Shown one piece after another: positions 44,759 to 54,450 of a DNA stretch of 64,000 bases. A program made the position numbers and the translations under genes. Position 1 is the stretch's first letter. Every line of letters begins with the position of its first letter. The notes beneath the pieces were generated by a model that was not told the origin of the DNA, did not search any database, and was given only the letters and a program-made list of their open reading frames with translations. Origin of the DNA: Kordiimonas sediminis (GTDB lineage: Bacteria > Pseudomonadota > Alphaproteobacteria > Sphingomonadales > Kordiimonadaceae); assembly GCF_014656395.1 (NCBI RefSeq), contig NZ_BNCI01000001.1, positions 1,399,893-1,463,892 on the forward strand, in the 5' to 3' direction.

Positions 44759-46042
44759 ATGACTGCTTTTAGATCGATTGCACTTGTCAAAAACAAGGAA
44801 GCACAGTCCTTGTCCAGCCCGCAAGATGACAGAGTAGCGCTGGTCCCGGCTGATGTCCGCACTTTGGTGGATGACGGTGTTTCGGTGTTGGTGCAGTCTG
44901 GTGCGGGTAGTGATGCCGGGTTTTCTGATGATTCTTATGTGCAGGCAGGTGCAGAGTTATGTGAGACTGCAGACGCATGCGCTGAGGCTGATCTTGTTGT
45001 GTCGCTTGATACGGCAGTAAAGCTTGCTCCGCTTGGCTCCTCTGTTCTGCTTGCACGCTCTACAGGTCAGATAGAGGCTTTGGAAAATCATGGCGGCGGT
45101 ACAGTGATTGCACTTGAACGCATTGTTGAAAGCCCCAAGGTGCAGTCGGACCAAGAAATACTTGGCCGTATGGCGATGGCCGAAGCGCTGGCGCCATTTA
45201 TTGCCACCAAGTCTATGAATGATCTGGAAATCCGTTTCATTGGCTGGTCTGACTTGTTCCCTTACTGTATTCGGAGAAGCTGCAACCGTGCGCCTGCGTC
45301 ACTAAAGCTTCTGTCTGAAAATGCCGGCATCAGCGACATGGATGTGGTGGGCCTGAATGCGCTTTATGTGTACGACAGTCGTACATGGAGCGATCCGAAA
45401 AAGGCAGTAGCCAAGCTGAAGCGCAAGAAGGCTAACCTGTTTGATGTGGCAGTTTTTGTCGCGGAGCAGGGAGAAGAAGCTGTAGCGGATTACCGGGACG
45501 ACCATGAAATGCACCAGTTTGGCAAGCGCCGCATCACCTGGGACAAGGAAGCCGGCCGAGCCGCCGCTAAGCAAGGTTTATCCCTATATGCAGAACAGGC
45601 CGGGGCGAAAAAGACAGCTAAAATTCATGCAGCTGTTTCTGGGTATGGCCCCATGGAACTGGGCGTTATTGAAGAACTTTTAGGGCAGGCAGTGGGATCG
45701 GTTGCAGTTCTTACAGACCAGCAGAAAAATTCTTCTGCTTTGAACTCTTCTCTGTCTGACGCTGATCTTGTGTTTGTGGGGGCAGATAGTGATCCTGTGG
45801 CACACGCTGTTTCAGCAGAGACAAGCATCACTATTATGCTAACGGCAGATGGTACCGCAGGCGACTCGGAAGGCGGTGGCGCAGGGACAATTCTATCCGC
45901 GGATGATTGGGCGCTATATGTTCCTGCCGACGAGATGTCGGCACTGGTATCGTGCCAGATAACCGATATTTTGCTTGGGAAAGAGCGTCTTATAGAGGGG
46001 CTTGAGCAATTGGCACCGGGTGTGGCCTGCGCAAGACTGTAG
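44759..46042 (+). CDS. AlaDH/PNT-like NAD(P)-binding protein of unknown role
   Basis: The ATG at 44759 follows AGGA and starts the conserved part. 427 residues. The N-terminal about 90 residues follow the pattern of alanine dehydrogenase/transhydrogenase-alpha proteins (RVALVPADVRTLVDDGVSVLVQSGAGSDAGFSDDSYVQAGAE). The middle (about 140-280) is unlike those families, and a glycine-rich stretch SGYGPMELGVIEELLG with an ADLVFVGAD strand suggests a weak Rossmann fold near the end. It may be a lysine-ketoglutarate reductase relative or a non-catalytic paralogue. No neighbour gives a clue. A terminator follows. Confidence 0.6.
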   Translation: MTAFRSIALVKNKEAQSLSSPQDDRVALVPADVRTLVDDGVSVLVQSGAGSDAGFSDDSYVQAGAELCETADACAEADLVVSLDTAVKLAPLGSSVLLARSTGQIEALENHGGGTVIALERIVESPKVQSDQEILGRMAMAEALAPFIATKSMNDLEIRFIGWSDLFPYCIRRSCNRAPASLKLLSENAGISDMDVVGLNALYVYDSRTWSDPKKAVAKLKRKKANLFDVAVFVAEQGEEAVADYRDDHEMHQFGKRRITWDKEAGRAAAKQGLSLYAEQAGAKKTAKIHAAVSGYGPMELGVIEELLGQAVGSVAVLTDQQKNSSALNSSLSDADLVFVGADSDPVAHAVSAETSITIMLTADGTAGDSEGGGAGTILSADDWALYVPADEMSALVSCQITDILLGKERLIEGLEQLAPGVACARL

Positions 46043-46108
46043 CAATAACAGGGCCTTTCAACTTATTACGACATTTTTTGTCATGATTTTTAAAACAGCT
46101 TACTGAAG

Positions 46109-46135
46109 ACCCGCAGAACCCTGCGGGTTTTTTTG
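46109..46135 (+). terminator. terminator after the AlaDH/PNT-like gene
   Basis: 8-bp stem ACCCGCAG / CTGCGGGT with a 4-base loop and seven T residues. It isolates the cbb3 operon from the upstream gene. Confidence 0.9.
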
Positions 46136-46302
46136 TTTTGTGGTTAATAAAGAGCTGCGACGGTGTGTCGCGCCGATAATGATAACAATGTTTTGGTTTT
46201 GATAAGTCATTGAAATTTTTAGATAAATATGGCACCCTTCGCGTGGTCCGGTAAAGGGGGCAAGTTGTGCGACAGCGCGTCGCATGGTGTGTCGAGCGGT
46301 TT

Positions 46303-46316
46303 TTGACATTTATCAA
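46303..46316 (+). promoter_or_regulatory. FNR/FixK-type box upstream of ccoN
   Basis: TTGAC-ATTT-ATCAA matches the FNR/FixK consensus TTGAT-N4-ATCAA at nine of ten half-site positions. It lies about 110 bases before ccoN, the usual place for activation of cbb3 oxidase under low oxygen. Confidence 0.75.
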
Positions 46317-46425
46317 CTCGCCAATCCCCGAAAAAGGGGAAAAGGACGCATTGTTAACGCGCCTGCATATTTGTCTCCATAGGGGGAGACAAGGAAAAGC
46401 GGGCCATAAGACTAGGGGAAAGACC

Positions 46426-48072
46426 ATGGGGTGTGATGGATCAGCCGATATGGCGGTCAAGAAGGGCCTGAGCTTACCAGCCCTTATCACCATGATACTT
46501 TTTGCTGTAGGGACGCTCGGGGGCGTGATTGTCTCTGCGGGTGCCTGGGATGCCGTGATGGAATTTCATGCGCTTCTCTTTTCTGCCTTTTTTGTTGGCG
46601 GGATCCTTTGGATTGGCAGCAATATCATGTCCGAGCCTGAACAAGGCTATATGGATAAAATTGTTAGATACGGCGTTGTCGCTTCAACCTTCTGGGGTGT
46701 TGTGGGCTTTTTAGTCGGCTTTCTTATTGCCGCACAGCTAGCCTTCCCGGAATTAAATTTTGATACATCGTTCTTGAATTTTGGTCGGATGCGTCCACTG
46801 CACACTAGTGCGGTTATTTTTGCGTTTGGCGGTAACGTTCTGTTGTGTACCAGCTTTTATGTTGTACAGCGGACCTGTCATGCACGTCTTTGGGGCGGCA
46901 ATCTGGCGTGGTTTGTATTCTGGGGCTATCAGTTCTTTATCGTTCTGGCAGCAACAGGCTACCTGCTTGGTGTTACTCAGGGTAAAGAATACGCAGAGCC
47001 AGAGTGGTATGTTGATTTGTGGCTGACCATTGTGTGGGTTGCGTATCTGCTGGTGTTCCTTGGTACGCTGATCAAGCGTAAAGAACCGCACATTTATGTG
47101 GCGAACTGGTTCTATCTTGGTTTCATCGTAACAATTGCGATGCTGCACCTTGGGAATAACATGGCGGTGCCGGTTTCAATCTATTCCAGCCAGTCAATTA
47201 TTCTTTATTCTGGTGTTCAGGATGCACTGATTCAGTGGTGGTACGGTCACAATGCGGTGGGTTTCTTCCTGACTGCTGGCTTCCTTGCCATTATGTATTA
47301 CTTCATCCCGAAAGCGGTGAATCGTCCGGTCTATTCTTACCGGTTGTCGATCATCCATTTCTGGGCGCTGATCTTCCTGTATATCTGGGCGGGACCACAC
47401 CACCTGCACTATACTGCGCTGCCAGACTGGTCGCAGACACTGGGGATGGTCTTCTCCATCATGCTGTGGATGCCGTCCTGGGGTGGTATGATCAACGGTC
47501 TGATGACGCTTTCCGGTGCGTGGGACAAGTTGCGTACTGACCCGATCGTGCGGATGCTGGTTGTGTCAGTTGCTTTCTACGGCATGTCCACATTCGAAGG
47601 TCCGGTAATGTCTATCAAGGCGGTTAACAGCCTTAGCCACTATACTGACTGGACTGTTGGTCACGTTCACTCCGGTGCGCTTGGCTGGGTAGGTTTTGTC
47701 AGCTTCGGTGCGATCTACTGTCTTGCTAAGTGGGCATTTGGCCGTAAGCAGCTTTACTCAAACCGTCTGGTTGAATGGCACTTCTGGGTGTCCACTATCG
47801 GTATTGCTATCTATGTCGCATCCATGTGGGTTGCAGGCATCCTGCAGGGTCTGATGTGGCGTGCATATGATAGCCTGGGCTTCCTGCAATACAGCTTTGC
47901 TGAAACTGTTGAACAGATGCACATTTACTATGTCATCCGTGCTTTTGGTGGACTGCTGTTTGTTATTGGATCGTTCATCATGGCGTACAACATTTACCGC
48001 ACTATCAAGGGCGATGTTCGGGAAGGCGAAGAAATGCCTGACGAAGACGTTGTTCCTGTGGCTGCTGAATAA
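46426..48072 (+). CDS. ccoN: cbb3-type cytochrome c oxidase subunit I
   Basis: The ATG at 46426 follows AGGGGAAAG; the long open frame upstream overlaps the leader. 548 residues with twelve or more helices. CcoN motifs with the heme and Cu-B histidines are clear: [42 protein letters not shown] and [20 protein letters not shown]. It holds low-spin heme b, high-spin heme b3 and CuB, and reduces oxygen at very low concentrations. First gene of ccoNOQP. Confidence 0.97.
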   Translation: MGCDGSADMAVKKGLSLPALITMILFAVGTLGGVIVSAGAWDAVMEFHALLFSAFFVGGILWIGSNIMSEPEQGYMDKIVRYGVVASTFWGVVGFLVGFLIAAQLAFPELNFDTSFLNFGRMRPLHTSAVIFAFGGNVLLCTSFYVVQRTCHARLWGGNLAWFVFWGYQFFIVLAATGYLLGVTQGKEYAEPEWYVDLWLTIVWVAYLLVFLGTLIKRKEPHIYVANWFYLGFIVTIAMLHLGNNMAVPVSIYSSQSIILYSGVQDALIQWWYGHNAVGFFLTAGFLAIMYYFIPKAVNRPVYSYRLSIIHFWALIFLYIWAGPHHLHYTALPDWSQTLGMVFSIMLWMPSWGGMINGLMTLSGAWDKLRTDPIVRMLVVSVAFYGMSTFEGPVMSIKAVNSLSHYTDWTVGHVHSGALGWVGFVSFGAIYCLAKWAFGRKQLYSNRLVEWHFWVSTIGIAIYVASMWVAGILQGLMWRAYDSLGFLQYSFAETVEQMHIYYVIRAFGGLLFVIGSFIMAYNIYRTIKGDVREGEEMPDEDVVPVAAE

Positions 48073-48083
48073 GGAGAGGTTTC

Positions 48084-48812
48084 ATGGCATTTTCACATAA
48101 AACCATTGAGAAAAACTCAATCCTGATGCTGGTCCTTGTTCTGGTGGTGGTATCCATCGGTGGCTTGGTCGAAATTGTGCCTTTGTTTTTCATCAAAAGC
48201 ACGATCGAAAAAGTAGACGGTATGCGTCCTTATACGCCGCTGGAGCTTGCGGGGCGTGAGATTTACATCCGCGAGGGTTGCTATAACTGTCACTCCCAGA
48301 TGGTTCGTCCACTACGTGCAGAAGTAGAACGCTATGGCCATTACAGCCTGGCTGCGGAAAGCATGTATGACCACCCATTCCAGTGGGGTTCCAAGCGTAC
48401 TGGTCCTGACCTTGCACGTGTTGGCGGCAAATACAGTGACGAATGGCACCGGCTGCACCTCAACAAGCCAACAGATGTTGTGCCTGAGAGCGTGATGCCA
48501 GGCTATCCGTTCCTGAACGAACCGCTGGACTATAAGCATATGGATGCGTTCCTCAGAGCAAATGCAATTGTGGGTGTTCCTTACACAGACGATATGATTG
48601 CAAATGCTGTGGCTGACGTTGAGGCGCAGGCAGATCCAGAGAGCGAAGGCTATGATGCGCTTCTGGAGCGGTACGGCGACAATGTGAACATTCGTGACTT
48701 TGATGGCCAAGGCAAGCAAGTCACTGAAATGGACGCTGTTATTGCTTACCTGCAGATGCTTGGCACGCTTGTTGACTTCTCAACATATGATGCCAAAGCG
48801 AACAATCGCTAG
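48084..48812 (+). CDS. ccoO: cbb3-type cytochrome c oxidase subunit II, monoheme
   Basis: 242 residues. One membrane anchor (about 13-34) and one c-type heme site [12 protein letters not shown] (about 70), followed by [15 protein letters not shown] typical of CcoO. It passes electrons from CcoP to CcoN. AAGGAGAGG precedes the ATG, 11 bases after ccoN. Confidence 0.96.
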   Translation: MAFSHKTIEKNSILMLVLVLVVVSIGGLVEIVPLFFIKSTIEKVDGMRPYTPLELAGREIYIREGCYNCHSQMVRPLRAEVERYGHYSLAAESMYDHPFQWGSKRTGPDLARVGGKYSDEWHRLHLNKPTDVVPESVMPGYPFLNEPLDYKHMDAFLRANAIVGVPYTDDMIANAVADVEAQADPESEGYDALLERYGDNVNIRDFDGQGKQVTEMDAVIAYLQMLGTLVDFSTYDAKANNR

Positions 48813-48823
48813 GAGTCGGTGAA

Positions 48824-49003
48824 ATGGATTATTCAAATACGATTTATTTTGCTGAGACCTGGGGACTGGTGATCCTTTGCACCATGTTCGCTGTCGGAGT
48901 GGCGTACGCGCTCTGGCCGTCCAACAAAGATAAGTTCGAGCACGCAGCCAGTCTGCCGCTTGAGGAGAATGAAACCTCACATGAAGGAGGTCGTCATGAG
49001 TAA
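48824..49003 (+). CDS. ccoQ: cbb3-type cytochrome c oxidase subunit CcoQ
   Basis: 59 residues. Starts at the ATG 11 bases after ccoO (AGGAGT site) and ends at TAA 49001-49003, overlapping ccoP by 8 bases. One membrane helix (TIYFAETWGLVILCTMFAVGV ...) and a charged tail, the normal CcoQ/FixQ plan. It stabilises the complex; position between ccoO and ccoP confirms the call. Confidence 0.93.
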   Translation: MDYSNTIYFAETWGLVILCTMFAVGVAYALWPSNKDKFEHAASLPLEENETSHEGGRHE

Positions 49004-49949
49004 AATCGAACGTGACGAACACACCGGTACTGAGACCACTGGCCATGAATGGGACGGCATTAAGGAACTGAATACGCCGCTTCCTAAATGGTGGCTCTAC
49101 ACCTTCTACGCCTGTATTCTGTGGTCTATTGGATACATGGTTGTTTATCCTGCCATTCCGTTTGCCGGAGAGAATGGATATTCAGAAGGTACATTCGGGT
49201 ATAGTCAGCGTGATGTGGTGGCAGAAGAGGTTGCTCAGGCTAAAGCAGCCCAAAGCCAGTATCTGGACCAGATTGCTGCCAAGGATTTCGAGGAAATCCG
49301 TGGGGATCAGGATCTGATGGCCTTCGCGGCTCAGGGTGGTAAAGCTGCATTTGGTGATAACTGTGCACCATGTCACGGCACTGGCGCGCAGGGTTTCACT
49401 GGCTTTCCAAACCTGAATGATGATGACTGGATTTGGGGCGGTACGCTTTCTGATATCTATCAGACTATCAAGCACGGTATCCGCTGGGATGAGGATGATG
49501 AAACTCGTTTTTCTGAAATGCCGCGTTTCCTGGATGATGGTCTTCTCGAGCGCTCTCAGGTAGAAGACGTGACAGAGTATGTTCTGTCTCTCTCCGGCAA
49601 TAGTAGTTCACCTGAGAAGGTTGAGCGTGGTGCGGTGATCTTCGCTGAACAGTGTACAGTATGTCACGGTGAAAGCGGCATGGGTGACCGGATGCAGGGT
49701 GCACCAAATCTTACAGACGCGATCTGGCTTTATGGTGGCGAGCGTGAGGACGTGTACTCCACTATCGCGCATTCCCGTCGCGGTGTGATGCCTTCATGGG
49801 CTGGACGTCTTGACGACGCTACTATCAAGCAGCTGGTACTGTATGTACACGGCCTTGGTGGTGGTGAGCAGACTATCGCAGATGAAGCAGAAGACTTTGC
49901 CGAGGAAATGGCAGACGAACCTGTCGAAGATGAGGCTGCGCAGCAGTAA
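48996..49949 (+). CDS. ccoP: cbb3-type cytochrome c oxidase subunit III, diheme
   Basis: The ATG at 48996 follows a strong AAGGAGG. 317 residues: a conserved N-terminal EWDGIKELNTPLPKWW, one anchor helix (about 35-54), and two class I c-heme domains (CAPCH about 123, CTVCH about 223). It accepts electrons from soluble cytochrome c. A long acidic C-terminus (DEAEDFAEEMADEP) is unusual but harmless. Confidence 0.96.
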   Translation: MSKIERDEHTGTETTGHEWDGIKELNTPLPKWWLYTFYACILWSIGYMVVYPAIPFAGENGYSEGTFGYSQRDVVAEEVAQAKAAQSQYLDQIAAKDFEEIRGDQDLMAFAAQGGKAAFGDNCAPCHGTGAQGFTGFPNLNDDDWIWGGTLSDIYQTIKHGIRWDEDDETRFSEMPRFLDDGLLERSQVEDVTEYVLSLSGNSSSPEKVERGAVIFAEQCTVCHGESGMGDRMQGAPNLTDAIWLYGGEREDVYSTIAHSRRGVMPSWAGRLDDATIKQLVLYVHGLGGGEQTIADEAEDFAEEMADEPVEDEAAQQ

Positions 49950-49994
49950 GCGTCAATACTGAAGTATTTGTAACCCCGGTTTAGGGAGACTTTT

Positions 49995-51536
49995 ATGACT
50001 GCCGAGAAAAACACTGATCAAGCTGCCGAGACCTATAAAAAGTCTCCTGCTGGAACTAGTGCTGGTGGGTCTGTCCTTGGAACGCCTGATGCGAAACCCG
50101 CAATCAATCGTGAAGAAGACAAGGTTCAACTCTATGCAGATCGTGTAAAAGTTTTCCCACGCCGGGTTTACGGTACTTTCAGATCAATCAAATGGATAGT
50201 GATGGCTTTGTCGCTATCCATCTACTATTTGACACCGTGGATCAGATTTGATCGTGGTCCTGGTGTGCCTGATCAGGCCGTCCTGATCGATATGCCTGCC
50301 CGTAAGGCGTATTTCTTCTGGATCGAAATCTGGGCGCAGGAAGTTTATTATGCGACCGGCCTTTTGATATTGGCGGCAATGATTTTGTTTCTGATGACCT
50401 CGCTTGCCGGACGCGTCTGGTGTGGCTATGCCTGCCCCCAAACGGTCTGGACCGATTTGTTCGTGCATATTGAACGCTGGATACAGGGCGACCGCAATCA
50501 GCGCATGAAACTTGAAAAAGCGCCGTGGGGTCCGTCGAAGATTTTCAAAAAATTCTTCACGCATATCTGCTTTATGATTGTCTCTATTTTGACGGGCGGG
50601 GCATTCGTTTTCTATTTCGGGGACGCACCGACACTTGCCGTACAGCTGGTGACGGGGGATGCGCCGATGACCAGTTATCTGTTCATTGCGATCACGGCTG
50701 GATTTACATATTTGCTGGGTGGTATTGCGCGGGAGCAGGTCTGTATTTACATGTGTCCATGGCCCCGTATTCAGGGCGCTTTGGTGGATGAAAACAGCCT
50801 GTTGGTGACGTATAATAAAGACCGTGGCGAGGACCGTGGTCCACACAAAAAAGGCGACACATGGGAAGGCCGCGGTGACTGTATTGACTGTAAGCAGTGT
50901 GTTGCTGTGTGCCCCATGGGGATTGATATCCGTAATGGTTTTCAACTGGAATGTATCCAGTGTGCGCTGTGTGTTGATGCCTGTAACGGGATCATGGAAA
51001 AAATTGACCGGCCAAAGAACCTGATCGGCTATGCACCGACCCACGTTGATATGGCTGGTGGTAAAGTCACGCAGGAAACAAAAATCCTGCGACCACGGAT
51101 TTTCATTTACATGGGCATGATTGCAATTGTGTGCGGTATTATGCTGACATCTTTGTTCACGCGGTCTGATATTGAACTGAATGTTCTGAAAGACCGTAAC
51201 CCACTGTTTGTGACCCTTTCCTCTGGGGAAATCCGTAACGGTTACACCGTCAATATTCTGAATAAACAGCATGTGGATCGTCCGGTTTATGTGCGTGTGT
51301 CCGGCATTGAAGGTGCGCAAATCAGAACCGCTTTTTCAGAGCCAGCGAAGCAGGTAAAAACCACTGTACCACCAGATGATATGCGCAGTCTGCGTGTGTT
51401 TGTGCTGGTAGACGGAAAGATTGCCACAACAGGTGACCTGGCGGACGGTAAAGGCGAGGTAACATTCGAAGTACTGGATGAAAACGGTACGCTTCTTTTG
51501 GATCATGACAGCGCCTTCAACAGCGCAGGCAAGTAG
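49995..51536 (+). CDS. ccoG: cbb3 oxidase accessory iron-sulfur protein CcoG (FixG/RdxA)
   Basis: 513 residues. About five helices, conserved WCGYACPQTVWTDLF and MCPWPRIQGALVDENSL, two 4Fe-4S motifs (CIDCKQCVAVCP and CIQCALCVDAC), and a C-terminal Ig-like domain. CcoG reduces Cu(II) to Cu(I) during oxidase assembly. AGGGAGA lies before the ATG. It starts the ccoGHIS assembly set directly after ccoP. Confidence 0.95.
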   Translation: MTAEKNTDQAAETYKKSPAGTSAGGSVLGTPDAKPAINREEDKVQLYADRVKVFPRRVYGTFRSIKWIVMALSLSIYYLTPWIRFDRGPGVPDQAVLIDMPARKAYFFWIEIWAQEVYYATGLLILAAMILFLMTSLAGRVWCGYACPQTVWTDLFVHIERWIQGDRNQRMKLEKAPWGPSKIFKKFFTHICFMIVSILTGGAFVFYFGDAPTLAVQLVTGDAPMTSYLFIAITAGFTYLLGGIAREQVCIYMCPWPRIQGALVDENSLLVTYNKDRGEDRGPHKKGDTWEGRGDCIDCKQCVAVCPMGIDIRNGFQLECIQCALCVDACNGIMEKIDRPKNLIGYAPTHVDMAGGKVTQETKILRPRIFIYMGMIAIVCGIMLTSLFTRSDIELNVLKDRNPLFVTLSSGEIRNGYTVNILNKQHVDRPVYVRVSGIEGAQIRTAFSEPAKQVKTTVPPDDMRSLRVFVLVDGKIATTGDLADGKGEVTFEVLDENGTLLLDHDSAFNSAGK

Positions 51537-51549
51537 GCGGAGTAAGATA

Positions 51550-52047
51550 GTGTCAGAGAAGAAACCCTTTACCGGTGGTAAGTTCCTCCTGTGGGTGCTT
51601 GGTTTTTTTGCCGTAGTGATTTCTGTAAATATTGTGATGGCATATTTCGCTTTGGGGACTTTCTCAGGCGTGGTGACAGACGATGCCTATTCAAAGGGTC
51701 GGGATTATAACCAGACACTGGAAGCCGCTAAAGAACAGGCGAAGCTTGGCTGGCAGGCTCAGTTTCAGGCTACAAGCCTGTCTGAGAGCGAATATGCCCT
51801 TTCTGTCACGCTGGCGGACAAAGACGGCGTTCCGCTTGATGACCTTACTGTATCGCTTGAACTGCGTCGTCCCGCACGGCAAGACTTGGATCAGACCGTG
51901 TCGCTGGCACGTGTCGGTGCGGGGGAGTATCGCGGCGTGGTGTCTTTGCCACTGCAGGGGCGCTGGCTCGTCCATATCACAGCACAGCGCGGCGAGACCA
52001 CGTTCCTTCTGAACGATGAGTTCATGACAGCAGTTTCCAGCCAATGA
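51550..52047 (+). CDS. ccoH: cbb3 oxidase assembly protein CcoH (FixH)
   Basis: The GTG at 51550 follows GGAG by 7 bases; the upstream in-frame part overlaps ccoG. 165 residues with one N-terminal helix (about 13-35) and a FixH domain (GWQAQFQATSLSESEYALSVTLADKDGVPL). It helps cbb3 maturation. ATGA overlap with ccoI. Confidence 0.9.
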   Translation: MSEKKPFTGGKFLLWVLGFFAVVISVNIVMAYFALGTFSGVVTDDAYSKGRDYNQTLEAAKEQAKLGWQAQFQATSLSESEYALSVTLADKDGVPLDDLTVSLELRRPARQDLDQTVSLARVGAGEYRGVVSLPLQGRWLVHITAQRGETTFLLNDEFMTAVSSQ

Positions 52048-54224
52048 CCCAGGCTATGACAGCGTCTTCCAAAGACCCGTATGTGCGGCTCCTCTCTGAT
52101 ACGGAAGCCGAGGCAGAGTTGCATGTGCCTACAATGCACTGTGCCGCCTGTATTTCCAAAGTAGAACGCGGCATGCCCGAGTTTGAGGGGGTTAACTATG
52201 CGCGTGCGAACCTATCCACGAAACGGGTTAAAGTGCGTTTTAACCCCCAGCTTGTCAGTCTTGATGATGTTATCGCTGATTTTGATCAGGTAGGCTTCAA
52301 AGCGAGCCCCTTTAATAGCGAAAAGGCTGATGTAGAGGGGGACAAGACAGCCAAGGAGCTGTTGATCGCACTGGCTGTGGCAGGTTTTGCAAGTGCGAAT
52401 ATCATGCTGTTTTCCGTGTCGGTTTGGTCTGGCGGTGAAATGGCAGAAGAGACGCGCTCTCTGTTTCACTGGATTTCGGCCATCATTGCCATTTTGGCGA
52501 TTGCCTATTCCGGGCGTCCCTTCTTCCGCAGTGCCTTGACCGCGCTGAAGGCTGGCGGTGTGAATATGGATGTGCCAATCGCGCTTGCGGTTGTGCTGTC
52601 GGTTATTGCCAGCATTTATGAAAGCTATCGTGGCGGAGAACTGGTGTATTTCGAAGCCGGGATTATGCTGTTGTTTTTCCTGTTGATCGGACGCTATCTG
52701 GATCAGCGCATGCGGTCCAAGGCTTCTGATGCTGCGCAGAATTTGCTGGCACTGAAGGCGGTTCCTGCAACGGTTATCGGCGAAGATGGGTCCCAAACCA
52801 CTGTACCGTCCGAGCAGGTTGAAACTGGGGCGACGGTTCTGGTTCAGACTGGAATGCGCCTACCTGTGGACGGCGAGATAATTAAGGGCGTCAGTGACAT
52901 TGATACCTCTTTGGTGACGGGGGAAACGGTGCCGGTCAAAGCCGAGGTTGGCGATAAGGTTTTTGCCGGTACGCTGAATATTTCGGCGCCCCTTCATGTT
53001 CGGGTTGAAGGACGCGGCGAAGATACCTTCCTCGCAGAAATCGTCCGCCTGATGGAGGTAGCAGAGCAGGGGCGTTCCGCCTTCGTCAGGCTGGCTGATC
53101 GTTTGGCCCGATCTTACGCACCTGTGGTGCATGTTCTGGCGGCTGCGACATTCCTGGGCTGGTGGTGGTACGCTGATGACCCTCATATGGCATTGATGCG
53201 GGCGGTGGCTGTTTTGATCATAACCTGCCCATGTGCACTTGGGCTTGCAGTGCCGGTGGTACAGGTTGTTGCGTCTGGGCGTCTGCTGTCTGCGGGTATT
53301 CTGGTAAAGTCCGAAGATGGCTTGGAACGCATGGGTAATGTTGATACGGTCGTCTTTGACAAGACGGGCACACTGACCCTTGGCGAAATGACCCTGATTA
53401 ACGGTGCAGATATTGCGTCGCGTGATCTGTTAATGGCAGCTGCGATTGGTGTTACCAGCAGGCACCCTTTGGCACAGGCTGTCGCAAACGCAGCGGGCAA
53501 GCGCCGTATTCCGATGATGGACAGCGTCTCTGAAATTCCAGGAAGCGGTCTGGTCGGCGAGTTAAAGGGCAAGACACTTAAACTGGGTAGCCGGGAACAT
53601 GTTGGCCATGTTACCCCTGACGCTGCTACAGGGCCGGAATTGTGGTTGCGCATTGATGATGCTGCCCCGATTCAATTTCGGTTTTCTGATCAGTTGCGTC
53701 CTGATGCAGCAGACGTTGTCGCGGGGCTGAAGAAATCAGGGAAACGGGTTATTCTTGTGTCTGGTGACCGTAAGGAAACGGTGGAGCGTGTCGCCACAGA
53801 GGCTGGCATAGACGAATGGTACGGCGACCGCAGGCCTGATGACAAAATCGAAATTCTGGAAAAGCTGAAGGAAGACGGTGCAACTATTTTGATGGTTGGG
53901 GACGGCCTGAATGATGCACCGGCCTTGCGGGCGGCACACGTTTCTTTGTCGCCTTCCTCCGCAACGGATGTTACGCAAACTGCATCCGATTTTGTCTTCC
54001 AGGGTAAAAGTCTGACTGCGGTTTCGGAAGTGTTGACCGTCACCCACAAAACGCGCAGACTGGTTCTGGAGAATTTTGCACTGGCACTTGGGTATAATGT
54101 GATTGCCGTGCCGTTGGCAGTTCTTGGATTTGTGACCCCGCTTGTTGCGGCGATCGCAATGTCTGCGTCTTCGATTGTTGTGACAGCGAACGCCCTTCGC
54201 CTGAAAATGGGAGCAGCAAAATGA
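52044..54224 (+). CDS. ccoI: copper-transporting P1B-type ATPase of the cbb3 operon
   Basis: 726 residues. An N-terminal heavy-metal domain has the CxxC site (HCAACIS), then eight helices, the CPC motif (TCPCALGLAVP), the phosphorylation motif DKTGTLTLG, and the hinge motif GDGLNDAPAL. In cbb3 operons this CopA2-like pump delivers copper for CuB rather than for detoxification. It is translationally coupled to ccoH and ccoS. Confidence 0.95.
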   Translation: MTQAMTASSKDPYVRLLSDTEAEAELHVPTMHCAACISKVERGMPEFEGVNYARANLSTKRVKVRFNPQLVSLDDVIADFDQVGFKASPFNSEKADVEGDKTAKELLIALAVAGFASANIMLFSVSVWSGGEMAEETRSLFHWISAIIAILAIAYSGRPFFRSALTALKAGGVNMDVPIALAVVLSVIASIYESYRGGELVYFEAGIMLLFFLLIGRYLDQRMRSKASDAAQNLLALKAVPATVIGEDGSQTTVPSEQVETGATVLVQTGMRLPVDGEIIKGVSDIDTSLVTGETVPVKAEVGDKVFAGTLNISAPLHVRVEGRGEDTFLAEIVRLMEVAEQGRSAFVRLADRLARSYAPVVHVLAAATFLGWWWYADDPHMALMRAVAVLIITCPCALGLAVPVVQVVASGRLLSAGILVKSEDGLERMGNVDTVVFDKTGTLTLGEMTLINGADIASRDLLMAAAIGVTSRHPLAQAVANAAGKRRIPMMDSVSEIPGSGLVGELKGKTLKLGSREHVGHVTPDAATGPELWLRIDDAAPIQFRFSDQLRPDAADVVAGLKKSGKRVILVSGDRKETVERVATEAGIDEWYGDRRPDDKIEILEKLKEDGATILMVGDGLNDAPALRAAHVSLSPSSATDVTQTASDFVFQGKSLTAVSEVLTVTHKTRRLVLENFALALGYNVIAVPLAVLGFVTPLVAAIAMSASSIVVTANALRLKMGAAK

Positions 54225-54379
54225 ATGTTCTTTTAATCCTGATACCTGTGGCCTTGTTTCTGGGGGCAATCGGGCTTGGTGCCTTTGTCTGGTCTTTGAA
54301 GTCTGGTCAGTTTGATGACCTTGACGGTGCCGCAGAACGTATCCTGATGGATGATGACGAAGACGAAGTCATTACCTGA
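54221..54379 (+). CDS. ccoS: cbb3 oxidase assembly protein CcoS
   Basis: 52 residues. ATG at 54221 overlaps the ccoI stop (ATGA). One N-terminal helix followed by VWSLKSGQFDDLDGAAERIL and an acidic tail, as in CcoS proteins. Needed for insertion of heme b and CuB cofactors. Completes ccoNOQP-ccoGHIS. Confidence 0.93.
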   Translation: MNVLLILIPVALFLGAIGLGAFVWSLKSGQFDDLDGAAERILMDDDEDEVIT

Positions 54380-54402
54380 TATTTCGGATGTCAAAAAGTT
54401 TT

Positions 54403-54424
54403 AGCGCCCCAGACCCGGGGCGCT
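54403..54424. terminator. hairpin after ccoS
   Basis: Perfect 8-bp GC-rich stem AGCGCCCC / GGGGCGCT with a 6-base loop. No T-run on the plus side; on the minus strand it is followed by AAAACTTTTT. It may stop converging transcripts. Confidence 0.6.
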
Positions 54425-54450
54425 TATGACTGGCAAGGGTGTCGCCAGAC

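Noticed and set aside
46197-46212. Second FNR-like site (TTGATAAGTCATTGA)
   Set aside because: The second half-site does not match ATCAA and the spacing is wrong.
46267-46425. 53-residue extension of CcoN
   Set aside because: It covers the palindrome, the FNR box and leader hairpins; the start at 46426 fits the family and has a ribosome site.
50214-51320. 368-residue open frame opposite ccoG
   Set aside because: Its composition (many His, Arg, Thr, Asn) is that of an antisense shadow, and ccoG is certain.
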